Shown here in pieces: positions 1 through 11,259 of a DNA stretch of 64,000 nucleotides (position 1 is its first letter; each line of letters opens with the position of its first letter). Origin of the DNA: Sarocladium kiliense. Lineage: Eukaryota > Ascomycota > Sordariomycetes > Hypocreales > Sarocladiaceae. Made by a program: the position numbers and the translations under genes. A model generated the notes under the pieces. It had not been told where the DNA came from. It did not search any database and saw only the letters and a list, made by a program, of their open reading frames with translations. Location: the NCBI GenBank assembly GCA_030734395.1, contig JAUZTG010000042.1, positions 2,542,001 through 2,606,000 on the forward strand. Reading direction: 5' to 3'.

Positions 1-502
1 GATGCTGAGGCTCCGGGACCGAGCAGCATCGTATCCACCGTTCAGCGGAGACTTTGTTCCCTTCCTTTCGCAACGACAGTCTTTTGTTGAAGCTTTAGAC
101 TCAAGGTCTCTGAAGCTATGCGGTCCGAACACCCTGATAGAAGTGACGAACGTGGCTGGAAAAGAGTCCAAACCTCAAGGCCTCGAGCTGCATGTGAACG
201 ATGCCTCTATCTGACGGAGTCGAGAGATCAGCAAGAGATTCGAAGATAAAAGGGACGGGTTCACGCTCCTCTGTTGATCAATTCTCTCTTCGACCAGACA
301 GACATCAAACTCCTTGCCTCTTTGACAACAGTCCCCTGTCGATCATACTGATCAATCGCCAAGTCTTTGTCACAGACTTTGTTGCATCTTCATCTTGTGT
401 CTAATCACACCCCCCCCCCCCCCCCCCCCCCCTCATACTATATCAAGATTTGGGATCTCAAGTCCGAAGACATACAAAAGAAGTACACCTGAGTCAACAA
501 CA
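1..502. other. Left-edge non-coding stretch, probable promoter of the small secreted protein gene
   Basis: No supported gene lies here. An ATG-started 70-codon frame opens at base 2 and ends at 214, but it shows no recognisable domain and may be chance or the tail of something beyond the edge. The stretch ends in a long C homopolymer followed by a short leader to the ATG at 503, so it most likely supplies the promoter and leader of that gene. Confidence 0.5.
410..432. repeat. Poly-C homopolymer tract (23 C)
   Basis: An uninterrupted run of 23 C lies 70 bp before the start codon of the small secreted protein gene. Homopolymers of this length are unstable in replication and also error-prone in sequencing, so the exact count is uncertain. 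Confidence 0.9.
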
Positions 503-979
503 ATGGCTCAACTCAGCAAGCTTCTCATCGTTCTGGCTGCCGTAACCGCTACCCTCGGCGCGCCAATCGACCCCCGTCAGATGGCAGGCGAAGGCAACGC
601 CTGCAGCTCCGTGTTCTCGTCCACTGACAACGGCGTTGGTTACGGCACCGAGAACGCTGAGGATAACGTTGCCACCCTTCTCGGCGGCAGCCCTTCCCGC
701 GGCGGCGGCACTGGCGGCCCTAAGGTCAAGAGACAGGGCGACAAGATGGCCAATGGAGCGGCTGCTATCCTGAATACCGTGGGACAGAACCAGGCAGCTG
801 ATCTGGTGCAGACGGATGGAGATAACGTTGACGGTCAGTTGACTGATGATGCGACTACCGTTGGAGCCCAGTTTGGAGGCGATGAGGAGGATGTACTTGA
901 GAGGCTGGGTAATATGGTTCCTAGCAAGTTGCCGGCAACTCCCAATGTCCCCGCGGTTCCCAATGCTCCCGCGGTTTGA
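503..979 (+). CDS. Small secreted protein with a Kex2-type processing site
   Basis: A 158-residue single-exon protein of unknown function. It opens with a clear signal peptide (MAQLSKLLIVLAAVTATLGA), so it should enter the secretory pathway. A dibasic Lys-Arg followed by Gln sits near residue 78, a typical Kex2 cleavage context, which would separate a Gly/Ser-rich propeptide from an acidic C-terminal part rich in Asp, Ala and Gly. The C-terminus has a short Pro-Asn-Val/Ala-Pro repeat. There is a single cysteine near the N-terminus of the processed protein, so it is not a disulphide-knotted effector. The start was chosen because the ATG is directly followed by the signal peptide; the frame extends upstream only through non-ATG codons and the poly-C run. 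It converges with the Rrb1 gene. Overall layout resembles small secreted proteins common in filamentous ascomycetes; no specific role can be assigned. Confidence 0.8.
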   Translation: MAQLSKLLIVLAAVTATLGAPIDPRQMAGEGNACSSVFSSTDNGVGYGTENAEDNVATLLGGSPSRGGGTGGPKVKRQGDKMANGAAAILNTVGQNQAADLVQTDGDNVDGQLTDDATTVGAQFGGDEEDVLERLGNMVPSKLPATPNVPAVPNAPAV

Positions 980-1247
980 GACCATGGCCAGCATGTACGT
1001 TCTGGATATGGATCATCGCAACCTCTTCTCAAGGTTGGCAAGGAGCTTGCCACCAAACAGACTGTCAGCCACGGCAGGACTTTATTCAAGGTCAAAGGTG
1101 TAATAGGAGGATGCATATGTCACGGAGTAAGAATCATCAAACGGGGAGTCATTCCTTTAGATAAACCCTCCATAGCAATGTCTTTCAATGTACCTCTTTG
1201 TCGTTCAATAACATGATCCCTCTATAAACTACCCAAATGGACTTTTC

Positions 1248-2801
1248 TTATACGCTGATGGTGCGGAACACGCTGAACTCCTCACCCGTCGCCACAAGGC
1301 TGCCCGGTATTTGCGGGTGCCAGTGTACCTCCTTCGCATCCTTGAGGTAGTGCACAAACAGCAATTGAGGAGGCACGTCCTTGACGCCGGCGGTATCTTT
1401 GCTTTCTTCGTCATCCAACTCGACTGCCAGATCCCACAGCGTCACGGTGTTGTCGCCAGCAGCGACAGCCATGATGGAGTCATCGGTGGGATGCCACTCC
1501 ACACTGGTAATCTGCTCCTTGTGGAAGCCGAAGCTTGCAAGAGGTTGAGGCTTCGCGTTACCGGTGGTGGAGGTCTTCCATTGCCGGAGATCCCAGACAG
1601 CCCAGGTGCCGTCATCAGCACCCGAGGCAAGGAGGTGGGACGTTTGCCGTGACCAGGACATAACATTGACGTCGTAGTCGGAGATTTTCATTGTGAGCGC
1701 GGCCTTGCGAGACTTGGAGCGGGTATCCCAGATACGAACGGTACCATCGCTGGAGGCGGAGGAGAAAACGGACTGCTCGGAGGGAGACCATTGAATCTCC
1801 TCAACACTGCTCTCATGGCCTAGGAAGGGGCGATTGTCCGTAACCCAGCCACCGCCATCGGTTCGTGTGGTCATGTAGATCACACCATCGTTATCACCTG
1901 TGAGGAGTTTGCCGCCAGGTACAGTTGGTGACCAATCGAGAGCGTAACCCTCCGACTTGTGTGCGCGGACAGTGGAGATGGGCTTGTTCTGCTGAGGAGT
2001 AATAGTCGAGCCAGGGTTGTCGAAGGAGGCGAGGTGAGGGGTCACATCGTGGATCAGAACGTGTGAAGACTCGGACATGGTGGCAGTAAGAGTAGTAGGT
2101 GGCCTGGAGGGATCTTGGTTGGGTATTTGGTGGGCGCGAATGCGGTTCGTAGCGGAAGATAGTGGGATCGACTTGCTCTCGAGGATGGGGTCGGCATCTT
2201 CATCATCATCGTCATCGTCCTCCTCCTCGTCTTGCTCGCGGTCCATTCTGCTGAGTCCGCTGAACTTCATGACCATGAGCTGATTGTCTGAGGCCTTGCC
2301 TGAGTCGGCCTGAGTACCGGCAACGGTGTACATGGTGGCTGGGTAGGCCTTGCGGTTGTCGCCGAGGGTGTCCTTGACGATGTCGAAGGAAAGACAAGGC
2401 CAGGGAGTGCTGAGGCTGTGAAGCATCTCGTAGGTCGTCGGATCGGGGGCGAGGGTCTGTCCAGGCTCGAGCTTGTTCCTGCCGACGATGAAGGTGCCTT
2501 GATCAACCTCCATTGCTTCTGAAGATCTCGTCAGCATCATGTGCATCGCAAGTGCCTGGCGAAGGCGAGAGCGAAGGCCATGAGAACTTGATCACTTACC
2601 ACCCTTCTCCTCTGCTTCGCGCTCAGCGTCGGGTCTGCCGTCAACGCCAGCCTCAATAATCTCGTCCTCACTCTCGAACTCATCCTCAAACTCGTCCTCG
2701 AACTCGCCCATGTCGCGGTCGTCGACATCCATCTGCTCGGGGCGATCGCCGCCCTTGAGAGGAGCCTCAGCCTGCTCGGCGTCGGCTGTACGCTTGGCCA
2801 T
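1248..2801 (-). CDS. rrb1: Rrb1/GRWD1-type WD40 ribosome-assembly protein
   Basis: Complement of join 1248..2518 and 2600..2801; 490 residues. Rrb1 (human GRWD1) is a nuclear/nucleolar chaperone for ribosomal protein L3 during 60S assembly. Exon 1 encodes a highly acidic Glu/Asp-rich N-terminus; exon 2 carries a further acidic tract (around residues 165-175) and then WD40 repeats with recognisable Trp-Asp ends (for example VRIWD, WAVWD, VTLWD). The family-typical CAF1C/H4-binding-like segment (PTTYEMLHSLSTPWPCLSFD) precedes them. The 81-nt intron runs from GTAAGT to a CAG acceptor, with a CTGAC branch point 16 nt before it; joining gives Glu-Ala-Met-Glu-Val in frame. Length matches yeast Rrb1 (511) and GRWD1 (446). 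It is divergent from thioredoxin. Confidence in family is high; the exact acceptor is slightly less certain. Confidence 0.9.
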
Positions 2802-3861
2802 GTTGTCGTCTGGTTACTGACTCGAGTTGTACTGATTGAAATCTCGAATCTTTGTTCTAATGCTTCCTACAGCAAAGCGCGGTGAAGAGCTGGGCTTGGG
2901 CTGGTCTATCGATTGAAGCTTTTCAAAAATTTGTGCCCCTCCAGCAGCGGGTGCCCCACTTGCCACTGTAAATTGATGGAGGGGCAGCAACAGACTTTCT
3001 TTTTTGGCGGCCGCAGGGATCCCCGCTATGGTGACGACATGGCGAGCGGACTCGAAGGGTCCAACAGCTGCTAGAGGGACGGCCTGTTGGATGGCCAGAT
3101 TCAGTTCCCTTTTGCATCTATCCATTTTCCGATCCGGGGAAATGGGACAAACGATCGACATTATTGGGTTCTGTTGGTTAGTTCGCTCTCACCACAGACT
3201 CGGCATACCGTCCGTGGCGCCGTAGGGCACACGCCGACTGAGCGTTGAAGTTGCCGACACCCTTCGCAAAGAAGCCTTTGCTCGGGGAGTAGAATAAACA
3301 TGGCACCTGCTATAAGCCCTGCCGCATCTAATATTAGACGAAAGTCAAGGTGGTGTATAGAATGTCATGTCATGGTAGAGTATTATTCAACACCTAGGCC
3401 GAGGCAGCTTACAGTGCCGTGTTCAGCCCATGGGTGGCCCCACCCGCCCCCTCGTCACGACATGCCTCTCCCGAGTCCCGCAATCGCCATCAACCGTAAT
3501 GGTAATCCAGCGCAAACGGCGTCAGGTAATCCCATCCATCCGAGTCTTTGAGACAAACCCCCGAGCCTATCCGCAGCCCGCTGATTACCAAGCTGTACCT
3601 CTCATCCCTGGATTTAAATTCACACTGCACCCCAGACAAGCTGGAACTTGACATACCTCGTACAATAAACATACTACATCATCACTCGGTGCTCGCTCTA
3701 TCAAGCCAAACCCCCACTACGCGCCACCAATCCTTTCCGCTGCAAAACATCGCGTCCCGTCTTCCCTGACAAATCCATCTTCTCCCTCTCAACCACACAT
3801 CACCATCACCAATCTCTCCCACTCAAGCGCGTCTCAAACGCACCAAGACCTCTCGCCCACC
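2802..3861. promoter_or_regulatory. Divergent promoter region between rrb1 and thioredoxin
   Basis: A 1,060-bp stretch with no supported gene, lying between two outward-facing starts. The part from about 3690 to 3861 is rich in C and T on the plus strand, the usual leader composition of highly expressed fungal genes, and precedes the thioredoxin ATG. Short open frames here show no protein-like features. Confidence 0.65.
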
Positions 3862-4319
3862 ATGTCCGCCGTCCAAGATATCACCACAAAAGCTCAATTC
3901 GACGAGCTCATCGCCAAAACCCCCCACGTCGTCGTCCAAGCCACCGCATCTTGGTGCGGCCCTTGCAAAGCCATCACCCCGCTCTACAACAAGCACGCCG
4001 ACACCCTCGCCATTCCCGACAAGTACACCTTTGCCCGCTTCGACATCGATGATGTCTCCGATCTGAGCATGGAGCTTGGCATTCGCAGCGTCCCTGCCTT
4101 CTTCTTCTTTGAGAACGGTGACAAGGCGAACACCGTTGCTGGCGCGAACCCGCCTGCGTTGAAGAAGGCTGTTGAAGAGGTTGGCGAGAAGGCCAAGGGT
4201 GATGCTGGGGAGGTGAGTTCTTCAGATGGGAGGTCGAAGATTTAGTCAGGAGACGAATGACGGTGGCTAACGAAATGGTTTGTCTGCATGAACAGCTTAA
4301 GACTGATGAGGACTTTTAA
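3862..4319 (+). CDS. Thioredoxin
   Basis: Join 3862..4212 and 4296..4319; 124 residues. It is a cytosolic-type protein-disulphide reductase, reduced by thioredoxin reductase with NADPH. The Trp-Cys-Gly-Pro-Cys active site is at residues 31-35, followed by the usual thioredoxin-fold features: a buried Asp-containing strand before it and the cis-proline in SVPAFFFF near residue 78. There is no targeting sequence. The coding frame would read on past 4212 to a stop at 4245, but a canonical GTGAGT donor, a CTAAC branch point at 4267-4271 and a CAG acceptor define an 83-nt intron, and the small second exon ends in an acidic tail (LKTDEDF). The length is slightly longer than classical 105-110-residue thioredoxins because of this C-terminal extension. 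It converges with the WDR44-like gene. Confidence 0.93.
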
Positions 4320-4983
4320 ACACGCGAATCCTCGATCTGAAGAGGGAAATTACGCGAAAAAGGGACAGTCGATGACACAAAATAGAACGTTGGATTCTTG
4401 AACAACGCTGCCGCTGTGAAGACACCCTCCCCTCTACGTGACGCTTCCGAGACGTCCAAAACCCTTCTTGATATGGGGTCGGCGTCAAGTAGCGACCACC
4501 AGAAGTGGGTGGCTTAGAGGAGGATCAGGAAACGAGCTGGCGAACTGGCGCATGTCTTCGAGAAGTTGGGTTCCGGTTTCAGGAAGTGGTTGTGAACATG
4601 CAAAATAGTTCCATACGAACGCAGCCTCGCCTTCTTATGTTATTAGAAATCGATCTTCATGAGCCACCTTTGTCCACATTTTCGTTGTCACTTCGTGAAT
4701 CTCCACAATGGGTATGAGGATGATCAGAGCGAAAAGCCCAAAGATTCCATTGTTGCTTCTCATGCTATCGCTAAATGCTCCAGACGCCTCGGGGTATATC
4801 TGTGCTATAACTCTGTCCAGAATCCCACAAACTCATTCCGACCCCAATCTTCACACCTCCTTCCTCCCTACAAGCCACCATACACCCAGCGTAAAACCCA
4901 GACAACACATGCTCGCTTGTACAACAACGCAACCACAGGTGTTGGTAACATGACTCCGCAAATTCTCCTGGCCGGTAAAGGTC
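4320..4983. other. Convergent intergenic stretch between thioredoxin and the WDR44-like gene
   Basis: This 664-bp stretch holds the facing 3' ends of two genes. A plus-strand open frame of about 128 codons begins at 4659 and runs into the WD40 gene antisense; it has no recognisable domain and I treat it as chance. Confidence 0.6.
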
Positions 4984-7900
4984 TCAGCTGTTTGAATCGC
5001 TGCTCATCTTGCCGAGACCAGAATCACTGCGCTTTGTCGCGCTAGGTCTCCTCTCCATCTGATCGTCGCCCCCTTCCGCCGGATCCTTCACAGGGAGCTT
5101 CACGGGTATCTTCGGCCCCATTGACTTTCTCCTGTTTGCAATGTCCTCTTCCTTCAGACGCTTGATATCACCCACTGCGAAACTCCGTCTTGATCCTGAC
5201 GGGGCAGCCGCCGGCTTCAGTTCACTGCCTAACGTAGCTCCACTGCTACCACCGCCGGCTTCGTTAGGTAGGCTGGAGGTTGTGTTGGAGTATCGGAGAC
5301 TGGGGAGACCTTTCCACCGGGGTAGAGTCAAGTTCCAGAAGCTATCGCTCTTCTCTTCGCGCGAATCTGGATCAGAGGCGCTGATGAGGCTGAAGCTTGG
5401 TGTTGGCGGAAGGCTTGGTCCATCGCTATCTTTGCTGCTTTTCTTATGTGGTGCGCGGATACTGCTCGTCGGACTGGTGGGCTTGCTGCCCCGAGTAGCC
5501 GGGCTTCCCACATAAGGCTGTTTCCGAGCTTCTGAAGCGAGCGTGGCAGCGGAGGCATTCAGAGGCATCCTGTTTAGTTTCATAGGTGAAACAGATCTTT
5601 CGCGAACGTTGGCTGTGCTGCCCATGCTGGCTCTACCGCCTTCGACGTCTTGACGCCAGCTCATGATCCGATCGGTGGCATGCTGGGGAGCTGGTATAGG
5701 ACCGCCGAGATTGAGCGAACCGCGTCTAGAGTGAATTCGACTTCCGCCGCTAGTCTTTGTGATCACGCTCCCACTCCTGCCGACGCCATTGATTTTGCCT
5801 GAGAACTTGCTGCCAGTCTCCCAGAGGTTCTGCTGGCGTTTTGAGTAAGCACAGTCCTGCCTGAACACCTTGATCGTGCCAGTCCTGTCTGTGGTAACAA
5901 CGATATTGCCGGTGCTATGTTTCGATCGTTCAAGATATGCTGGGCTTTCCTCCGGCTTCCGTGTTGCACCAGAGTTTCTGTCCACCTTCTCACCGTCAGA
6001 TGTAACAGACTGCGCCGACATGCGTTCATCGAGGCAGACCAGCTGAACAGGTGGTGGGTTGCACAGGTCGTAGATGGGGTCTCCGGAAGCGCTTAGAAGC
6101 TGCTTGCTCTTGATGGGTGCCATCAACGCTGTCGTGACCACCTCTGGATGTGCGTCGAAGCACTCGTACGGCTGCTTGTCTTTCAGCTCCACATCGATAT
6201 CCGCCAGACTCCATAGGTATGCTTTCCGGTCCTCGCTGCCAGAGACAATATACTTGCCATCGTCGCTGAATCGGGCATGAATCTGACTGCACTGGTTCTC
6301 AAGTCCCTTTAGTTTGACCTCCAGCATTCTGTCCTTGAGGGTGTACACCCGAAGCCGTGAGTCATTCGATGTGATCAGAACCTTGACTTCCTCCTCGCCA
6401 CCCTCAACCTTGGACGGGACTGTGATAGTGCGGATGCCAGTGATCTTGCTGCCCTTCGCGTTACGACCACGTGAGGAACGCACGTGGATCTGGTACTTCA
6501 GCTTGAGCTGCTCGGTATCGTAGAAGTTGCACAGGCCCGTGAGCAGACCGCACATAGCAATCTTTCCATCCGGTGAGAATGCGACAGCGGTGATAAACTC
6601 AGTTGTAGATGCTGCGAAGGCGACTTCCTTCTCGGGGATACTCCAAAGCCTCAATTGCGCATCGAGGCTGCCGGCCAGGAAGAAGCGGTCATCTGTAGGA
6701 TGGAAAGCAATTGATGTGACGAGGTCATCGTGAGCAAACGTGCACAAGCATTCGTCCCGGCTCATATGCCACAACTTGACGGTCTTGTCCATCGATGACG
6801 AAAGCAGGAAATTGTTTTTGCTCCAACACAGCGCCAGGACATCACCTCCGTGACCTTCGAACTCCCTTGCTGGTTTGCTCAGGAATACTGGCGCTGACAG
6901 CTTCTCCCCACCACCACTACCAGCAAGCTCCTCATCCTCCTCTTGCGCCTGACGCTCCTCAGGGGTTGAGATCACAGCGAAAATCCTAATGACCTGATCT
7001 TTCCCCGCAACGGCTAGGTATTTGCCATCTGTGCTGAATTCAGCCGCCCAAATAGCCGCGCCATTCGCTTTCAGCAGTTTCGTGCCGACGGCAATCGCGG
7101 GTGTCCGACCAGGCGTGCCGTCGTCTGTCGAAACTCTTGTGCCCTGAAGTTCTTGCGCCAAGAAGAGCCGATTGAAAGACCTCGTCTTCTTGTTGTAAGG
7201 TTTAACGCGGATATATCGGGGAGGCTCCTTGTGCAGAGGGATGAAGCCACCACCTGCACCCATCACTGTCGTCATAGCGCGTGCATTGTTGCCATCAGTC
7301 CGCAGTTCGCCCAGTTCTGAGTCGGAATCTTGCATGTCATCGTCCTTCCTCCACGTCCCGCGTATTGAAAGGCGACTCAGGAACGATGGTCCTTTTCTGA
7401 ATTGGGATTCATCGTCAGTATTTCTATGAATGTTCAATCCAATTTTAATTCCACTGACCTTCGATCCTTGAACACATCTGGTGAAGCACCGGCTTGTTGT
7501 GGAGACTCGAGGCTTTGCTTGTGAACGCCGTCGGGGTTCGGACTGTCCGGTCGATTTGGGTTCAGGAGACGTTGTGCTATCGAAGGCTCGGTGTTGCTAT
7601 TTGTTCGTAGGAATATTTGCTACATTCCGCCCTCCGTGTCAGTGCTATTTATTGTTTCAAAAGTCCGTATGCTCTCCACCTACGTTACTGAGAGGGTCAA
7701 GGGCATGGCCGCCCTGGGTAGGTGTGCTAGATAGCTTATTCAACGACTTGGAGTCTTTCTCCTTGCCATTCTGTGTCGTGGGTGTCCGTGAGAGAAGGGT
7801 AGTTGTCGATCTTCTTGTCTGTCCCTGGGATGATCTGCTCGGTGTCGAAGGTCGGGCCCCTAATAGAGGAGGGGTCTCTAGTCAGCTTTGCTATCTTTGG

Positions 7901-8120
7901 TGCTAGGATGATGGCTGATGACACGGGCGCGGAAGCTGACGGGATGAGGAGAGAAGTGAGACACGGGCTTACCAATCAGATCAGAGGATTTGTCTTGCGA
8001 ATTGCCGTTCTCCAATGCTGTGGTATCTGGCTGGGAAAGCGACATTCGGGAGGAAACGGTCTGCTCACGAGAAGGTGGTGACAGGGGCGGAGGAGACGAA
8101 GGGGTAATGACGGTAGCCAT
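4984..8120 (-). CDS. WDR44/Dgr2-like WD40 repeat protein
   Basis: Complement of join 4984..7396, 7459..7619, 7684..7859 and 7973..8120; 965 residues. The family includes human WDR44 (a RAB11 effector) and yeast Dgr2/YMR102C; the fungal role is poorly defined, so membrane-traffic function is an inference. Residues 1-160 are disordered and rich in Ser/Thr/Pro. Then comes the family signature KGPSFLSRLSI, the PPRYIRVKPYNKK segment and RLFLAQEL, followed by WD40 repeats at about 265-600 (VIRIFAV, TVKLWHM, QLRLWSI, KAYLWSL, TIKVF). The C-terminus is a long Ser/Pro-rich disordered tail. Introns of 113, 64 and 62 nt all have canonical borders, and the joined frame stays open and conserved-looking throughout. 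For the last intron an alternative TAG acceptor 27 nt upstream keeps frame but would give an implausible 35-nt intron. The start is the first in-frame ATG; an out-of-frame ATG lies 7 nt before it. Confidence 0.85.
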
Positions 8121-8127
8121 GGTCCAT
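8065..8127 (-). promoter_or_regulatory. Overlapping upstream ORF (20 codons) at the WDR44-like start
   Basis: An ATG at 8127 lies 7 nt before the main ATG and opens a different frame that ends at 8065 inside exon 1. Ribosomes starting there would bypass the main start, so the main product depends on leaky scanning. This is seen directly; its effect is inferred. Confidence 0.6.
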
Positions 8128-8132
8128 GCTGA

Positions 8133-8151
8133 GAGCCTCTCCGGGAGGCTC
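8133..8151 (-). promoter_or_regulatory. Perfect 7-bp hairpin just before the WDR44-like start codon
   Basis: GAGCCTC and GAGGCTC form a perfect inverted repeat separated by 5 nt. In the messenger it would end about 5 nt before the uORF ATG and 12 nt before the main ATG, a position where it can slow scanning. Confidence 0.55.
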
Positions 8152-11100
8152 CTCTCCCAGAAAGTCGAGTCGGAGGCTCGGAGTCAGCTCAGGCTCCGTG
8201 GCTTGAGAGGTGCGTCGCTGGTCGCCTTTTGGAAGAGTCGCCGACGTGTCTCGTGGTCGGGCGCACACGTGCACAGCCGGGCGTGGGGTGGACGCAGGGT
8301 TCGGGGTTCCTGATTGCAGCAGCGTCGGCGTCGGGAAGTATGAATCAGCTCAGCCTAGGGGATCTAAGGAGCCAATCTGGGGTCGAGATTAGATCTAGGG
8401 CCGTTGAATAGTCGGACGCATGGGAGGAAAGAACCGTTCCGGCGCAGCCGAGGATGTGGATGAGGTCGAGTCGGGAGGTTTTGGAAAGTTCAAGAGTGGA
8501 TTGAAAGAAAAAGCCCCGACGACAAGGGCGACGAAGGGGTTGGTGGTAAAGACTGAAGGACCAGGGGTCAGGTAAGAGAATGCTGGTAGCAGTATGGAGT
8601 AACAGTAATCGTGGTCAGCTATGGCCAAGGTAAGACGCGCAGGGAGGTTGGTGAGAATTGGCTTTTGGTCGATTGAGGCGGTGTTTCTGCAGCTGTAACG
8701 TCGTTTCCACCAGACTGTGCTAGGATGGGGAATCTTAGTCGAGCATGTCGAAGAGCAGTATGCAAGGTGTAGAACAGAGGTACCAACCAGTAGTAATAAT
8801 GGACTGGATATTATGGCGGAGGCGATGCGATGCGATGCTATGCGAATGCGATGCAGGGTCCAGCCGTTTCGAACTGTCGGTTGGGCAGGCGGTGAAGGGT
8901 GGAGCTGGCCTCGACTAGGAAGCTATTTTCTTTTCCAATGGAAGCTGATTCGAAGCGAAAAATAAGCAAACCCTCCAGGTAGTCAAACTGCTACTTGAGT
9001 AGTGCTCGTAGCGTCGCAGGTGTTAAAAACCCCGGGAGCGATGAAAGCGAGAAAAGTGTGGAGGTGTAAGGCTGAAATGCTGTCGATCAGATGATGTCAA
9101 GATTCCTCTTCCCAAGGGCGCAGCACAGCTGTAGGTACTTCGCCAGGCAGATCCCGAGGCTGGATGGACGAAAGCAAGTGACAGACACCACGAATGTCAG
9201 CAAACGAGCTGGCAAACTGGCTAAAGGCTCACTAGCAGCTGTGCCACATGCGGAAAGAGTCCAAAGGCAAGCAAACGGCGCAAACGACGGCGCAGGCTAA
9301 GCTGATTTCTTTGGGAACGAGAACCGACAACGAGAGCGAGGCGGGGTGGAGTAAGTTAAGGTGGCCGATGCGCCGCCCGACGCATGTGGCGCTGGCTAAG
9401 GTCATATACAGTGTAGAGCTGGGTGACTAGCTTGCGACTAAACCGTTACAGTACATGGCAGATGCATTGCATGAAGGAAGAACAGGTGTAGGTTGTCGCT
9501 GCGGTACGAATACGCGGTTGGCAGAGCATGGGATTTGGGTGCATTCACCATGCTATGCTACCAGGCACCAACCACCAAGTAAGCGAGAGTTGGATGTGAT
9601 CAACTCTGAATACCTACTACTCCTCATCTTGCAGTGCTTCACTATCTCTATCTCTCACAAGAACTCCACGTCTTGAGAAACCTAGTTTGGAGCGACGGCA
9701 CAGCCAATGTGATCGTCTCACTGCCCCTCCCCATCGCTATCCATCGTCAACTCTCTCGCACACCACCCACCCGCCCGCAGATCGTCAGCAAATGCGGTCA
9801 TCGCTCGGACCACGGCAATTCACATGATGCTGCCAATCTTCAGTTCCTTCTTTGTTCGCATTTGATCTTCCTGGTAATTCCCGGACACTTTGGGCCGACC
9901 AGCTCCTAGGCCTACCCTTTGAGTGCGTGCGTGGCACGACTTACCTTGGATGGGTGCCTGTCACCAGTCCCCATAGACTTCGTCATGCCAATCCGGGACT
10001 CCAGGGATGAGCACTGTCATCCAGTCGATGAATCGACAGATCGACCATGATTGTCCGTCTCTCCAGAATAGTGACTGATGCTGCCCCATATCCTCTGCCA
10101 TCTGCCAGGCATCTCGGGTACGCCTAGCGGCCGAGCTTGCCGGTCAGCCTCTCTCAACGCCATTCCAGGGCCGTAGGAGGTAGGTTACCCCAAACCTGAG
10201 ATAGCTGCCTCAGCTCAGCTCATACCTTTCAATTGAAGCACCTCGTCTCTCGTCTCTCACCCAAGCTACACAGCTGCAGACAACACCTCCCTGCTTCACA
10301 TTTCCCCTAGCCTCACGTACCTCCGGCCCTCCATCGCATCGAGATTCCCAAGACTTCAAATCCGGGCCTTCACAAGTCTTGGCCCTTCTTGGCAACAACG
10401 CCAACGAACCACCCTCAGCGTCGCTCGTTCTCCAATCCGTTCCGCAAACGAACAGCATCGTTTACCTTGGCTGCTCCTCTCTCGCTCTCGTTCTCTCCGT
10501 TCGCATGACGAACCAACCGACGACCCGCTGGAGCTTTTTTCTTTCCACCTTCTCTCCTTTTTTTCCTGCGTCGTAATTCTTGGCATTTTGTTGCTTGCGA
10601 CCTTTGTCGGCTGGCAAATGGAAATGTACTTCCCCTCTCTGAAATCGCCTGATCATAGGTCAACGACCTTCCTAACTGTACGACGCCGAGACCTAGTAGC
10701 GTGTCTACGCCGGTCTCTCGCCGTCATTTCGTGTTCTCTCCTCGGAGACGCTTCGCCAGTAGAACTTGTACTCTGGCCTCAAAGGTACACAGGCTCCACG
10801 TTGAGGGACGCACCGCGTAGCCAGCTTGATCGATTTTCAAGGTAACTAGTGCGCTTTCTAGCCCACACGGCCGTCTCCGTAGCTTCGGCTTCCATGGAAC
10901 ACTCTCTTCCTCCCACACAGCATGATTCACAACACCCGGACCTGACCATGGTCATGGCCTCTCCACGGCGGAGCTATGCATATGTAGGGTAGCTTTGACA
11001 TGGACTACGAAGCTGCCTCTCCACGATGAGTGACACTGATGAGAACTGCTCGTCACCATTGCTTTGAGTCACTTGTACAGTGATTCAACTGCAACGTCTA

Positions 11101-11259
11101 GGTCTGACTTATTTCCACGACGATAGGTCATCTTACTTAAAGACATGCTCTGGCACCGCCAGAGGCTAAAGATCTTGTGGAAGAACTGTTTCCTCCCGGA
11201 CAAGACATTACCGCCTGACTCCTGAATAATACGTCGACGACGTACTGGTAACAACCACA
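8152..11259. other. Gene-poor stretch with simple repeats and a pyrimidine-rich block
   Basis: About 3.1 kb with no gene I can support. The left part is probably promoter and leader of the WDR44-like gene (purine-rich on plus, so pyrimidine-rich on its sense strand). A pentamer-like GCGAT/ATGCG repeat lies at 8822-8855. From about 10230 to 10600 the plus strand is strongly C/T-rich with many CTCTC motifs, the composition of a fungal 5' leader, but no convincing coding exon follows. Confidence 0.55.
8822..8855. repeat. Imperfect ATGCG/GCGAT pentamer repeat
   Basis: A run of about 34 bp is made of repeated GCGAT/ATGCG units with two interruptions (TATGC, AATGC). It is non-coding. Confidence 0.75.

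Noticed and set aside
494..994. 166-codon frame antisense to the small secreted protein gene
   Set aside because: It mirrors a real signal-peptide gene in codon-biased sequence; the antisense product has no features.
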